A stretch of 64,000 nucleotides of DNA, taken from the NCBI GenBank assembly GCA_934692625.1, contig CAKUUC010000011.1, positions 1 through 64,000 of the forward strand, read 5' to 3'. Source of the stretch: an uncultured Candidatus Melainabacteria bacterium. Its GTDB lineage: Bacteria; Cyanobacteriota; Vampirovibrionia; Gastranaerophilales; Gastranaerophilaceae. The notes below the pieces were generated by a model. It was not told where the DNA came from and ran no database searches. It saw only the letters and a program-made list of their open reading frames with translations. The position numbers were made by a program, and so were the translations under genes. Position 1 is the stretch's first letter; each line of letters starts with the position of its first letter. This document shows positions 44,635 to 54,327 of this stretch, piece by piece.

Positions 44635-46536
44635 ATGAACAAAAATCAGTCAATGAGTATGTATGTTATCTTATCGATAGTTATATTGGTATTTATTTCA
44701 ACTATCTTTATGGGTGGTTCGACAACCGATACATCTGAAATCTCATACACAAATTTTCTTCAAAAATTGGAGAATAAAGATTTTTCTAAAATTGAAAAAT
44801 ATGATGACAAAATTATTGCAATTCCAAAGGAACAACCAAATGCAATAAAAGATACAAAAGATGTTAAAAATAAGGTATCGCCTTTTTTGACACCTTATAA
44901 CGGTTCACAGGTTCCGCTAAAACAATTCAAGGTTCAAATTCCGCAAGATGATGAAACGTTAATGGCAAAGTTAAACGAATCTGATGCTGATATTACTGTT
45001 AAAAAAGCCGCAGAATCAAATCAACTTGCTGGTAATATCGGAACATTTATCATTATTCTGTTTGGTTTAATAACTTTTGGATTGATGATAAAAGCTATTC
45101 AAGCGGGTGGTTCTCAAGCAATGTCTTTTGGTAAAAGCAAAGCTAAAATGCTTTTAGATAGCAAAGTTAAGACTACTTTTAATGACGTTGCCGGTATTGA
45201 TGAAGAGAAAAAAGAACTTGAAGAAATTGTCGATTTCTTGAAAAATGGCGAAAAATATATGAAATTGGGTGCTAAAATTCCGAAAGGCGTTTTGCTGGTT
45301 GGACCTCCAGGAACAGGTAAAACTTTGATGGCGAAGGCTGTTGCAGGTGAAGCGAATGTTCCGTTCTTCTCAATTTCAGGTTCTGATTTTGTTGAAATGT
45401 TTGTCGGTGTCGGTGCAAGTCGTGTAAGAGATTTGTTTGAACAGGCTAAAAAACATCAACCTTGTATTATCTTTATTGATGAAATCGATGCAGTTGGTCG
45501 TCAAAGAGGTGCTGGTCTTGGTGGCGGACACGATGAAAGGGAACAAACTCTTAACCAATTGCTTGTTGAAATGGATGGTTTTGATGTAAATACAAATATA
45601 ATTGTAATTGCAGCAACAAACAGACCTGACATTTTGGATAACGCTCTATTAAGACCTGGAAGATTTGACAGACAAATTTATATCAATGCTCCTGATGTTA
45701 AGGGTAGAGAGCAAATTTTGCAGGTTCACGCAAAGAATAAAAAATTGGATAAAGATGTTGATTTGAAGGTTTTGGCAAAGAGAACTCCAGGGTTCACCGG
45801 TGCTGATTTACAAAACTTATTGAATGAATCCGCTTTACTTGCAGCCAGAAATGGTGAGTCTTTGATATCTATGGACGATATTGACCGTTCTATTGACCGT
45901 GTAATTGCCGGTGTTGAAAAACGCAGCAAAGTTTTGACAGATGCCGATAAAGAATTGACTTCATACCATGAAGTGGGGCACGCATTGATTGACAAGTTGT
46001 TACCAGATGCAAATGAGTTGCACAAGGTATCAATTATCCCTCGTGGAATGGCTCTTGGGGTTACTTGGACAAGACCGAAAGATGAAAGCGTACATGTAAG
46101 TAAAGCAAAATTACTTGCTAAAATAACCGTATCTCTTGGCGGACGTGCTGCAGAAGAAATCGTTTACGGTAAAGATAACGTAAGTACCGGCGCTTCTCAA
46201 GACTTGATAAATGTTACTGATATTGCTCGTAAGATGGTTACTGCTTGGGGTATGTCAGACAAGTTAGGAACTATGGCGTACGGTAAAAACCAAGAAAACG
46301 TATTTATGGGTAGAGATTTCGGACACCAAAGAGATTATTCAGAACAAGTGGCTTATGAAATTGATGAAGAAATCAAAAAAATCGTTGACGAACGTTATGA
46401 ACTAGCGAAGAAACTTCTTTCTGAAAACCGTGATATGCTAGAAAAAATCTCAAAAGAACTTCTTGATAAAGAAACAATTGATGATAAAGAATTTGAGTCA
46501 ATTATGAATGAAGTTAAACAAAGCAGAGGTTGCTAA
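44635..46536 (+). CDS. ftsH: ATP-dependent zinc metalloprotease FtsH
   Basis: A membrane-bound AAA+ protease that degrades misfolded membrane and regulatory proteins. 633 residues. Two membrane helices (~8-26 and ~130-150) flank a small periplasmic domain. The P-loop GPPGTGKT is at 223-230, the second-region FIDEIDAVGRQRG follows, and the zinc site H445-E446-V-G-H449 is present (Val where Ala is usual). GAAAGG precedes the ATG. Monocistronic with its own terminator. Confidence 0.97.
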   Translation: MNKNQSMSMYVILSIVILVFISTIFMGGSTTDTSEISYTNFLQKLENKDFSKIEKYDDKIIAIPKEQPNAIKDTKDVKNKVSPFLTPYNGSQVPLKQFKVQIPQDDETLMAKLNESDADITVKKAAESNQLAGNIGTFIIILFGLITFGLMIKAIQAGGSQAMSFGKSKAKMLLDSKVKTTFNDVAGIDEEKKELEEIVDFLKNGEKYMKLGAKIPKGVLLVGPPGTGKTLMAKAVAGEANVPFFSISGSDFVEMFVGVGASRVRDLFEQAKKHQPCIIFIDEIDAVGRQRGAGLGGGHDEREQTLNQLLVEMDGFDVNTNIIVIAATNRPDILDNALLRPGRFDRQIYINAPDVKGREQILQVHAKNKKLDKDVDLKVLAKRTPGFTGADLQNLLNESALLAARNGESLISMDDIDRSIDRVIAGVEKRSKVLTDADKELTSYHEVGHALIDKLLPDANELHKVSIIPRGMALGVTWTRPKDESVHVSKAKLLAKITVSLGGRAAEEIVYGKDNVSTGASQDLINVTDIARKMVTAWGMSDKLGTMAYGKNQENVFMGRDFGHQRDYSEQVAYEIDEEIKKIVDERYELAKKLLSENRDMLEKISKELLDKETIDDKEFESIMNEVKQSRGC

Positions 46537-46563
46537 GATTTAAACGAAAACAAATAAAAAAGC

Positions 46564-46596
46564 AAAAAGGCGAGATAATTTTTATTTCGCCTTTTT
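46564..46596 (+). terminator. Terminator of ftsH
   Basis: A 13-bp stem AAAAAGGCGAGAT with ATTTCGCCTTTTT, one G-U pair, 7-nt loop. Confidence 0.8.
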
Positions 46597-46605
46597 GATA
46601 TATAA

Positions 46606-46776
46606 TTTTATTATTATGTTTCTGGAGTTGAACTCCACAAGGCTACAGGAATTAGTCAAGCAAAAATATCAGAAATAATCAGAGGAAAGCGAACAAATAT
46701 TACCCTTGATACGGTGGAAAAGATTTGCTTATTTTTGGATTGCAAAATTAGTGATTTGATAGAAATTACTAAATAG
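46606..46776 (+). pseudogene. Fragment of a Cro-like HTH gene
   Basis: The frame opens after TAA with no start codon and reads VELHKATGISQAKISEIIRG then KRTNITLDTVEKIC to TAG. It matches most of the 43587 regulator (HKATGISQSILSNIIRGKRTN) but lacks the first ~18 residues. It lies just after the ftsH terminator. Confidence 0.75.
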
Positions 46777-46783
46777 ATTTCTT

Positions 46784-48334
46784 TTAAATTAATTCATTCA
46801 CTATTAAAACTACAATCTCTCCGGCATTTAACGTTGTTGAAACTTTTCCATTTTTGCTAACGTCAGGCATATTAGAAATTTTTATCGGTAAAACTTTAAA
46901 TCTAGGATTGTATTTTGGAATTTTGAAATTTACGTTTTGCGGATTTTCATAATCCAAATTACCGATTGTAATCACTTTTTTGGTCGAATTTTCAATAGTA
47001 TATGCAAAAACCTTTTGATTACTTGTTTTTAGCGGAGTAAAAGTTCCAGAATTTAATAGCGGAATTAACCCTGCTTTAACATTATTACTCAACATCAAAT
47101 CGTTTTTCAAGGTGGTGTTAGTTCCCCCAGGTTTTCTTGAAAAATTGAAAATATCAATCTTCCCACGGTGTACAAAATATGTATCGTCGTCAGTGTTTGA
47201 TTTTGGCGCTAGTTTGTTGCCCATTTTGTACATATAATCATCACCTGTTTGAAATCCGTCAGGAAAGTATGTGTTAATCGGTAAAGTCGCACTGAGCCAA
47301 ATCATCATATCGCTAAGTGCAGGACCTTTTAGTAGTATCGGGCTGACTTCGTCGTGGGTCGTGAAACTTCCGATTACGCTTTTAGGTTCTTTAAATCTTT
47401 TGTTATCATTTATCGTAAAAGATAATTGTTTATACAAATCTTTTGAGGTTTTCCAGTCTTTCAGATTGAAAAACGAACCGTAATAGCCGTCAAAACCTGC
47501 TTCCAATAATTTGTCATAAGGTGTAAAAACTGCTTGTGGTGAAATTGAGTCGTGCCAAGAATCTGAAGATTCCGCAATCCACAAAAATTCAGGGTCTTTT
47601 GTTCTTGAATATTCAATCAATTCTTTCCAAAACAAAGGTGTTTTGCAGTGAGCAACATCTGCTCTTATTCCGTCAGCCCCCAAGTTCATTACGAATTTGA
47701 CAAAATCTTTATATAGACTGTAAACGTTTGCATCAACTTTATCAGACTCTCCTGTCGCAAGTAGTCTTACGTCCGTCCAATCTGCAGGCATTACAGGTTC
47801 TCCAGACGGATTGCTTACAAATAAATCCGGTCGTTGCAAGTATAAATCGTAAGAAGCACACGCAGGAACGTCAATAATTACCGAAATATTGCGTTTGTGG
47901 GCTTCTTCTATGAATTTTTTTGCCTGTTCTACAGGTGTTAAATCTGAAGTTTTATCAACCAAATCAGGATTAATTGATTGAAAATCAGAGGCTGCATAAA
48001 GGCTTCCCGCCGTACCGAGCGCTTTTAATTTTCCCGTTGGTGTGACTGGCAAAATGTGCAAAGTGTTTACGCCAAGACTTTTTATCTCATCAAGTCGGTT
48101 TATTGCATTGAGAAAATTTCCTCGAAGTTCGCCGATATCTTCCTGAATAAATCCGTCCCCGTCAATATCCTGAGCGTTAAAAGAACGAATATTCACTTCC
48201 ATAATGACAGTTTCGTTGTTTAGAAAATGTGTTCTCAAACCGTTGTGCCAATCAGGCGTTTGTGCAAAAGTTCCGATTGAACTCATACCCAGCAGAATTG
48301 CTGCTATACCTAATGCTTTGCCAAATTTTTTCAT
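46784..48334 (-). CDS. Exported glycoside hydrolase family 13 (alpha-amylase-like)
   Basis: 516 residues. A signal peptide (~1-24, ending GTFAQT) sends it across the inner membrane. The TIM-barrel motifs are visible: nucleophile D226 in GIRADVAH, acid/base E255 in FLWIAESSD and H327-D328 in FTTHDEVSP. It acts on alpha-glucans or related sugars; the specificity is not clear. AAGGGAA precedes the ATG. It follows the LysM gene by 12 bp, so they are probably one operon. Confidence 0.88.
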   Translation of the reverse strand: MKKFGKALGIAAILLGMSSIGTFAQTPDWHNGLRTHFLNNETVIMEVNIRSFNAQDIDGDGFIQEDIGELRGNFLNAINRLDEIKSLGVNTLHILPVTPTGKLKALGTAGSLYAASDFQSINPDLVDKTSDLTPVEQAKKFIEEAHKRNISVIIDVPACASYDLYLQRPDLFVSNPSGEPVMPADWTDVRLLATGESDKVDANVYSLYKDFVKFVMNLGADGIRADVAHCKTPLFWKELIEYSRTKDPEFLWIAESSDSWHDSISPQAVFTPYDKLLEAGFDGYYGSFFNLKDWKTSKDLYKQLSFTINDNKRFKEPKSVIGSFTTHDEVSPILLKGPALSDMMIWLSATLPINTYFPDGFQTGDDYMYKMGNKLAPKSNTDDDTYFVHRGKIDIFNFSRKPGGTNTTLKNDLMLSNNVKAGLIPLLNSGTFTPLKTSNQKVFAYTIENSTKKVITIGNLDYENPQNVNFKIPKYNPRFKVLPIKISNMPDVSKNGKVSTTLNAGEIVVLIVNELI

Positions 48335-48346
48335 ACTCGTTTTCCC

Positions 48347-49033
48347 TTATGGAAGTAAAAGTTCTTGGTCAATGTTGATTCTGTCAAGTGATGACAAGTT
48401 GTTCGCTTTCATAACCATTTGTGCTTTTTCTTCAGAATATGTACCGTAATGATTTTTGATAATTTTTTCAGCAGTGTCACCGTTTTTAACAACGTATTTT
48501 GTCATTTTTGAAGTATCAACATTTTCTTCTTTTGCTTGTGGTTGTTCTTCATTATTTTGAGCAATTTCTTCGTTTTCTTCAGGAATAGAAACTTTTTGTT
48601 GAGTTTCGTTTTGTTCTTCTACAGTTGCTTGTTGTTCAAGTGTAGGTTCTTTCACGGCTTTTTTATGTGAGAATATTTTTTCAATTCCAAATATGCTTTT
48701 CTTGCCGGTATTTGGTGTATCAGAAGATATTGCGCTAATGCAGAATAATACTAATAAAGTTGCTACAACACCGATTATAATCCCTATTATTATATTCATA
48801 ATAGGTGAATTTGTATTGAATTGGTTTGTTTTGAAATTTTGCCATAACAAATCAATTTCTTGTGACATTGCGTTTAGTTCATTTTCTTTCGTTTTGTTGT
48901 TAGAGTTTTCGATTTCGTCAGGTCTTACGTATTCTCCCGGTAGACCGCTTTCTTCTTGTTCTTTTGCTAAATTTTCAATAACTTCCATTGTTTCTTTCGA
49001 TAGTGTGGATCTTCTTATTGTCGAACTTTTCAT
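48347..49033 (-). CDS. Membrane-anchored LysM-domain protein
   Basis: 228 residues. A cytoplasmic charged N-terminus (~1-75), one membrane helix (~79-103), a disordered Glu/Gln-rich linker and a C-terminal LysM domain (~178-228: YVVKNGDTAEKIIKNHYGTY, ending LDRINIDQELLLP). LysM binds peptidoglycan, so it may link the inner membrane to the wall. GAGGTG supports the start. It is just upstream of the GH13 gene. Confidence 0.88.
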   Translation of the reverse strand: MKSSTIRRSTLSKETMEVIENLAKEQEESGLPGEYVRPDEIENSNNKTKENELNAMSQEIDLLWQNFKTNQFNTNSPIMNIIIGIIIGVVATLLVLFCISAISSDTPNTGKKSIFGIEKIFSHKKAVKEPTLEQQATVEEQNETQQKVSIPEENEEIAQNNEEQPQAKEENVDTSKMTKYVVKNGDTAEKIIKNHYGTYSEEKAQMVMKANNLSSLDRINIDQELLLP

Positions 49034-49110
49034 TTAACACCTCATTTGTTACTCTCCAGTGAAATCATTTTAACACGAAAAAAGCAGTCCGACAAGAAAT
49101 GTAAACAAAC

Positions 49111-49144
49111 AAAAACAGCAACCTTATTCAAGATTGCTGTTTTT
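49111..49144 (-). terminator. Terminator of the HU gene
   Basis: AAAAACAGCAA (49111-49121) pairs with TTGCTGTTTTT (49134-49144). The U-run faces the minus strand. Confidence 0.8.
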
Positions 49145-49162
49145 AAATTGTTTTTTCAAAAA

Positions 49163-49435
49163 CTATTTTACAAGTTCTTTGAATTTTTTACCAGCAGTGA
49201 ATGCAGGAACTGTTTTAGCAGCGATTTTCAAAGCTGCGCCAGTTTGTGGGTTTCTACCAGTTCTTGCTGCTCTTTTGCGAGCTTCGAAAGTTCCGAAACC
49301 AACTAGAGTAACTTTTTTACCTTTAGAAACTGTTTTTTGGATTGTTTCTAATGTTGCAGCCAAAATATCAGCAGTTGCTTTTTGTGAAACTTTTGATTTT
49401 TTTGATACTTCTTTTACTAATTCTTCTTTGTTCAT
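49163..49435 (-). CDS. DNA-binding protein HU
   Basis: A nucleoid-associated dimer that bends DNA. 90 residues with the full HU pattern: NKEELVKEVSKKSKVSQKAT, GFGTFEARKRAARTGRNPQT, then FTAGKKFKELVK. GGAGGT precedes the ATG. Monocistronic with its own terminator. Which HU paralogue this is cannot be said. Confidence 0.95.
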   Translation of the reverse strand: MNKEELVKEVSKKSKVSQKATADILAATLETIQKTVSKGKKVTLVGFGTFEARKRAARTGRNPQTGAALKIAAKTVPAFTAGKKFKELVK

Positions 49436-49619
49436 TCTGAACCTCCTTCTTCCTTTTAAACCTACGAAAGTACCATTTCCGCAGAGTTCGTATATCGACT
49501 AACTGATTATACTCGTTAAAGTTACGCCTGTCAAGGGTTTTTCAGAAAAAATTTGCTTAAAACTTAGTAATAATAAGATATATAAGGGTATATCATGTCA
49601 AAAATCCAACTATATCTGC

Positions 49620-50486
49620 TTAAGTGTCTTTATTTAACTTCGCAAATTTAACATTAGAGTAGAAATATTGCAGAATTTGGTAAGCATTATAGCCTTGTTT
49701 TGCCAAATTATTTGCCCCATGCTGTGACATTCCGACACCATGCCCGTTTTTTGCTACATTATCATCAAATGATGGAACAGAGTGTAAATACGGGGCATAG
49801 CCACCCCATACTGAACTTGATGTCATTCCGCCTGCTGAAGCCGAATAGTATGCTGAAATAATTTTCATATCATAAGTCAAAACAAGTCCGTGTGTTTCAT
49901 CAACCGCTTTGTTTGTAATATTTGTTTCTGCTGATGCTCCGCCGTAAGCTTGGTCTTCTGTGTTATCCTTCAAATCGTATCCGTATTTTGCTTGTTTCCC
50001 TAAGTTTGCGAGTGCAAAACTTCTTGCTGCGATTGCTTGCGCTTTTAGTGCTTCAAATTCCCAACTTGCCGGCATTTCAGATGGTACAACCCCTTTTAAA
50101 TAGTTTTCTAAGTCAATGTCATTGATAACTGTAAGTTTTCCACCGACATTTTTAACCATCAATTTCCCATGATACCATTTGCCTTTTGTGCTTACATAAC
50201 CGTTACTATCGGTACGCAAAACAATTGCATTTGTGCCGAGTGAATAAACTTGAGAGCCCGCTTTTACCGCAATTTCATTTTTGTAAGGGACGATAACGTA
50301 ACCACGCATTGCATCTGCCGTACAAACGGTTTTATTTGTGTTTACGTCTATCATTCTACCGTTGACGTTTACACCTATTCCCGCTTCATTAACATTGGTT
50401 AAAAGCCCTATTTTTATAGCATTTGCTGGGTTTGTTATAATTAAATTTATTATTAGTATCGTTAGTGTAATTAAAATCTTCTTCAT
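49620..50486 (-). CDS. SpoIID/LytB-domain peptidoglycan protein
   Basis: 288 residues. A signal peptide (~1-23, ending NPANA) precedes the SpoIID domain, with LENYLKGVVPSEMPASWEFE (the conserved Glu), ALKAQAIAARSFALANLGKQ and GHGVGMSQHGANNLA. SpoIID proteins are lytic transglycosylases in sporulating bacteria and amidase enhancers elsewhere. The start looks leaderless: extended -10 TGCTAAAAT, 6 nt, then ATG 50486. It is next to another lytic transglycosylase gene. Confidence 0.9.
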   Translation of the reverse strand: MKKILITLTILIINLIITNPANAIKIGLLTNVNEAGIGVNVNGRMIDVNTNKTVCTADAMRGYVIVPYKNEIAVKAGSQVYSLGTNAIVLRTDSNGYVSTKGKWYHGKLMVKNVGGKLTVINDIDLENYLKGVVPSEMPASWEFEALKAQAIAARSFALANLGKQAKYGYDLKDNTEDQAYGGASAETNITNKAVDETHGLVLTYDMKIISAYYSASAGGMTSSSVWGGYAPYLHSVPSFDDNVAKNGHGVGMSQHGANNLAKQGYNAYQILQYFYSNVKFAKLNKDT

Positions 50487-50538
50487 AATTATATTTTAGC
50501 ACTTTCTTCAAATTTGTAATAATTCAAATATATGATAT

Positions 50539-52503
50539 TTATCGTTGATAAATCCTTGTGTAGTTCCAATAACTTCCAAATATTTTTTCAATATAATATT
50601 GAGTTTCTTCGTACGGAATTTGAATGATAAATTCATCAACATCAGAATAATTTAACTTGTTTTTCCAACCTGTAACCGCACCTATTCCGCCATTGTAAGC
50701 CGCAACTGCTGCAATTTCATCATTACCGAGTCCTTTTTTAAGTTCCGAATAATAAAGATTTCCTAATTTTATATTTATTTCCGGATTTACAAGATAAATC
50801 GTTTCAAGTGCGATTTTATTTCTGTTTGCAATATCTTGTGCAGTATCAGGCATAAGTTGCATTAAACCCATTGCTCCTACGCCACTTTGTGCCTTTGTAT
50901 TAAATGAACTTTCTTCTCTTAATATTGCCATAATTAAGGCTTCGTTATTCTGCGCTTGAGAGGCGTATTTTTTTACTTGTACAAAGTAATTCTGCGGATA
51001 AACCAAACGCCATCTTAAATCGGATTTGTTAGGTTTTTCAGGCAATTTTGACATTGCATCTCGTGCAATAATCATTGAAGTTGCATAGTTGCCTTTTTCG
51101 TATTCAACCCAACTTTCGATAAATTTATCATCTGAATATTTTTTTATCATTTCATAATCATTTACGCACATCAAAGCATACAATGTACTTTTTAACCCTG
51201 GCATTTTGTAAGGATAAACTACTGGTTTATTTTTCAGTTGTCCTCTGACAGTTGCATTTTTAATCCCTTTTGTTAGCCAGAATGAACGGTATGCATAAAA
51301 TGAATCAGGATATTGTTTAATAATATTATTAAACATATCTCTGTTATTGTCGATTTTAGCAATCCAAAACATTACCATTGGCGCTTCTTTTGAATTGCTG
51401 TATTTTTCTAAGTATGTGTTTGCTAAGTTTCTGCTCTTTTGGTAATTTCTTTCTTTTAGTGAGTAAGAGAATGTTTTGAACATAGCATTACGGGAATAAT
51501 CTCCTGTAGGGAAAGAATTATATAATCCATTGTAACAAGGATATTTTGTTGCTTCCGGAGAATAGTTGCACTTTAGATTCCAAATATAGTCTTTTTTTGA
51601 ATCTTTTGCCGAATCTAATAATGTTGATAATATTTTATATTTATCTGTTGGTTCTTGGTATTGATATAAATAGCCGTCAATTGCTCTATTATAGTCTTTT
51701 CTTGATATTGTTTTGCTTTGGGTTTTTATACGGCTTAATAATAGTGCATTTCCGTTTTTATAATCTTTTCTGCCAAAATAAACACTGGCTTTCAATGCCC
51801 AACTATCTCTATCCGGAATTGTTGCAAGAGTATTCATCGCATCAGTATAATTTTTAGAAAGGGTGTATGCTCGTGCTATCAATAGCCTATCAGATTTAGA
51901 TAATTTTGGATTGAATTTTTTCCAAGTTCTAGCAACGTTAGCGGCTAATCTGCCGTCCGGATATTTTTCTAAATATGCTCTAAATGGAACTTCAACTTCT
52001 TTAATTTTTCTATCGGACGGTTTTTTGCCCGAATATCTTATTTTTGTAGCAGTAATTCTTGCTTTGAAGTATTCTGATGCATATTTGTATCCATCATCCA
52101 TATCGGATTTTGAAACTTTGTCAAAATATCTGTAGGCAAGTCCTGGGTTTTCTTCTAAAATTAATTGACCTGCATTATAACGCGCTTCCCCTGACAATTT
52201 ATGTTGCGGGTAATAATTAATTAACTGTTGGTAAACCTTTAATTCTGATTTTTTATCACCCAAGTTTTTGGCACACATTGCCTGACGGTATAAGGCGATT
52301 GGTTTTAATGACGATACGGCAGCAACTTTTGAAAACAAAAAGTACGAATTTGAATAATTTTCGTTTTCATAATCTCTGAGTGCTTGTTTATAAACTTTTA
52401 TATTCTTTGCTTCAGGTTGGTAAATCTTTGAAAAAGTTACGCCTATTCCTAAGCAAATTATTAATATAAATATCCCTCTGGTTACATTCTTAAAATTAAA
52501 CAT
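50539..52503 (-). CDS. Soluble lytic transglycosylase (Slt70-type)
   Basis: Cuts glycan strands of peptidoglycan, releasing anhydro-muropeptides. 654 residues. One N-terminal helix (~10-25) acts as anchor or signal. Residues ~30-480 are TPR-like helical repeats. The SLT domain follows, with the catalytic Glu near 530-531 (AILREESSFNTKAQSG) and GAMGLMQLMPDTAQDIA. The start seems leaderless: extended -10 TGGTAGAAT, 6 nt, then ATG 52503. Confidence 0.92.
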   Translation of the reverse strand: MFNFKNVTRGIFILIICLGIGVTFSKIYQPEAKNIKVYKQALRDYENENYSNSYFLFSKVAAVSSLKPIALYRQAMCAKNLGDKKSELKVYQQLINYYPQHKLSGEARYNAGQLILEENPGLAYRYFDKVSKSDMDDGYKYASEYFKARITATKIRYSGKKPSDRKIKEVEVPFRAYLEKYPDGRLAANVARTWKKFNPKLSKSDRLLIARAYTLSKNYTDAMNTLATIPDRDSWALKASVYFGRKDYKNGNALLLSRIKTQSKTISRKDYNRAIDGYLYQYQEPTDKYKILSTLLDSAKDSKKDYIWNLKCNYSPEATKYPCYNGLYNSFPTGDYSRNAMFKTFSYSLKERNYQKSRNLANTYLEKYSNSKEAPMVMFWIAKIDNNRDMFNNIIKQYPDSFYAYRSFWLTKGIKNATVRGQLKNKPVVYPYKMPGLKSTLYALMCVNDYEMIKKYSDDKFIESWVEYEKGNYATSMIIARDAMSKLPEKPNKSDLRWRLVYPQNYFVQVKKYASQAQNNEALIMAILREESSFNTKAQSGVGAMGLMQLMPDTAQDIANRNKIALETIYLVNPEINIKLGNLYYSELKKGLGNDEIAAVAAYNGGIGAVTGWKNKLNYSDVDEFIIQIPYEETQYYIEKIFGSYWNYTRIYQR

Positions 52504-52633
52504 GCTAATATTCTACCAAAATTTATGAATTTAGAAAAATTTTTATTAATTATTTACATAATCGTCAATTTTGTATTGTCTGTTTTATAATATATAAAGA
52601 TTGAAAACTGTTTGAAAAGGAGCAAATAAACAA

Positions 52634-53455
52634 ATGCCAAAATGGGAAGCAGGACTGATAGCACTTGTTATAAATATAATTTTAGTAGCAATTTTATTCA
52701 AAATTATAAATATAGTTGATGTAAATATTCGCAAAAAATTGCAGGCAAAAGAAATTGATGCCCCAATGTTGCGTTTTGTCCCTGTTTTGATGAAATTATT
52801 TAAAGGTATTGTTTTATTTATCGCCTTTACCGGACTTCTTCAAAGTCAAGGTTATTCGGTATCATCAATTCTTGCAGGTTTTGGAATTGGTGGTATTGCA
52901 GTCGGTATGGCGGCAAAAGATGCACTTGCTAATATTTTCGGTACTTTTGAAATTCTATCAGACAGGGTTTATAAAATCGGTGATTATGTGAAAGTGAATG
53001 GGATTGAAGGGTATGTTGAAGATATAAATATTCGCTCAACCAAAATTCGTGACTTGGATCATTTCTTAACGAGTGTTCCTAATAATATAGCCGCAAATGC
53101 AATTATCGTAAATGTTTCTAACGCACGAAAAAGATTTCTCAATATTACGTTTGGTGTTACATATTCAACAGATAATGAACATCTTGCACTTGCTCAAACA
53201 ATTCTTAAAGAAACTGCAATTTCTCACAAAGAAATTCATAATGATTTCACTGTAGATGTTCACGATTTGGGGGATAGTTCAATAAATATCAGATTTAGAG
53301 GTTATGTAAAATCAGGGTCTTACGAGAGATTTCTTAAGGTTCGTGGCGAGTTTTTGACGGAAATTATCAAAAAATATCGTGATGCGAATATTGATTTTGC
53401 ATTCCCATCTCAATCAGTTTATATAGAAAGCGACAATTCAAAAATTGAAAATTAA
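52634..53455 (+). CDS. mscS: Small-conductance mechanosensitive channel MscS
   Basis: Releases solutes on hypo-osmotic shock. 273 residues, close to the E. coli length. Membrane helices at ~5-27, ~50-70 and the pore helix SILAGFGIGGIAVGMAAKDA, then the beta domain and the C-terminal alpha/beta domain. AAGGAG lies upstream of the ATG. The last 11 bases overlap rlmH. Confidence 0.92.
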   Translation: MPKWEAGLIALVINIILVAILFKIINIVDVNIRKKLQAKEIDAPMLRFVPVLMKLFKGIVLFIAFTGLLQSQGYSVSSILAGFGIGGIAVGMAAKDALANIFGTFEILSDRVYKIGDYVKVNGIEGYVEDINIRSTKIRDLDHFLTSVPNNIAANAIIVNVSNARKRFLNITFGVTYSTDNEHLALAQTILKETAISHKEIHNDFTVDVHDLGDSSINIRFRGYVKSGSYERFLKVRGEFLTEIIKKYRDANIDFAFPSQSVYIESDNSKIEN

Positions 53456-53915
53456 AATTATTGCATTAGGAAAAATTAAAGAAAAATTTTTGAAAGAGGG
53501 TATTGATGAATTTACAAAACGTCTTACTCCTTATGTTCCAATGTCGATTGTCGAACTTAATCCTATTGAAATTAAAGATGAAAATTTGACCGAGAAAATT
53601 TTACTCGAAGAGGGCGAAAAAATTTTATCCTGCATAAAGCCGCAAGATTATGTAATCACTATGGAAATTGGCGGAAAGCAAATGTCGAGCGAAGAGTTTT
53701 CTCAAAAACTTACATCATTAATAAATGACGGAACCCAAGAGGTAGTTTTTGTAATCGGTTCTTCTTGCGGAATAGGGAAAAATGTCTCACAGCGTGCAGA
53801 TTTTAAGATGAGTATGTCAAAAATGACCTTTTTGCATCAATTTGCGAGATTGATTTTGGTAGAACAGATTTATAGAGCGTTCAAAATTGCAAGAAATGAA
53901 CGTTATCACAAATAG
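53445..53915 (+). CDS. rlmH: 23S rRNA (pseudouridine1915-N3)-methyltransferase RlmH
   Basis: Methylates a helix-69 pseudouridine of 23S rRNA using AdoMet. 156 residues, normal. SPOUT-fold motifs: VIGSSCGIGKNV and a C-terminal MTFLHQFARLILVEQIYRAF knot. The start is TTG 53445, inside the end of mscS, which gives the family N-terminus KIKIIALGKIKEKF. Normal C-terminal ERYHK. Confidence 0.95.
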   Translation: MKIKIIALGKIKEKFLKEGIDEFTKRLTPYVPMSIVELNPIEIKDENLTEKILLEEGEKILSCIKPQDYVITMEIGGKQMSSEEFSQKLTSLINDGTQEVVFVIGSSCGIGKNVSQRADFKMSMSKMTFLHQFARLILVEQIYRAFKIARNERYHK

Positions 53916-53925
53916 GAGTAGAGTT

Positions 53926-54240
53926 ATGAATTTTCAAGATATAAGAGAAGAGTTATCATATTTTATTGGTGGTGTTGCTTACCTTGCAATGTATTTGATT
54001 TTTACTGCAGTATCAGCAATTGCTCGAAACAGTAAAGATATTTCAGGTTGGTATTTGCTCGTTGTGTTTGCTATTTTGACCATAATTTGTTTTATTTTTT
54101 CAATATATATGCTGACCAAAACAATAAAATCCGTAAAATCAGGAGCTTCCAAAAAACATAATTATCCGTTTTGGATTTCTGTTTGGGGGGATATAGGGTA
54201 CCTTGCAATGGCTTTTTCTGTGTTAAATTTGTTCGGGTAA
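53926..54240 (+). CDS. Small three-helix membrane protein, unknown function
   Basis: 104 residues from ATG 53926 (TAGGAGTAG upstream). Three hydrophobic helices (~12-33, ~43-66, ~83-103) with a Lys/Ser-rich cytoplasmic loop. No family recognised. It follows rlmH by 10 bp and likely shares the mscS-rlmH transcript. Confidence 0.7.
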   Translation: MNFQDIREELSYFIGGVAYLAMYLIFTAVSAIARNSKDISGWYLLVVFAILTIICFIFSIYMLTKTIKSVKSGASKKHNYPFWISVWGDIGYLAMAFSVLNLFG

Positions 54241-54264
54241 AATCCTTCTGATAATTTCATGGTC

Positions 54265-54293
54265 TTGTTAAATCTCAAAAAAAATGATATAAT
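54265..54293 (+). promoter_or_regulatory. Predicted promoter of the M49-like gene
   Basis: TTGTTA (54265-54270), a 17-base spacer, TATAAT (54288-54293). It lies downstream of the first possible ATG (54259), so it supports ATG 54328 as the true start. Confidence 0.65.
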
Positions 54294-54327
54294 CCGTATA
54301 TCAATAGAAGATACGGAGAGTTTTATA

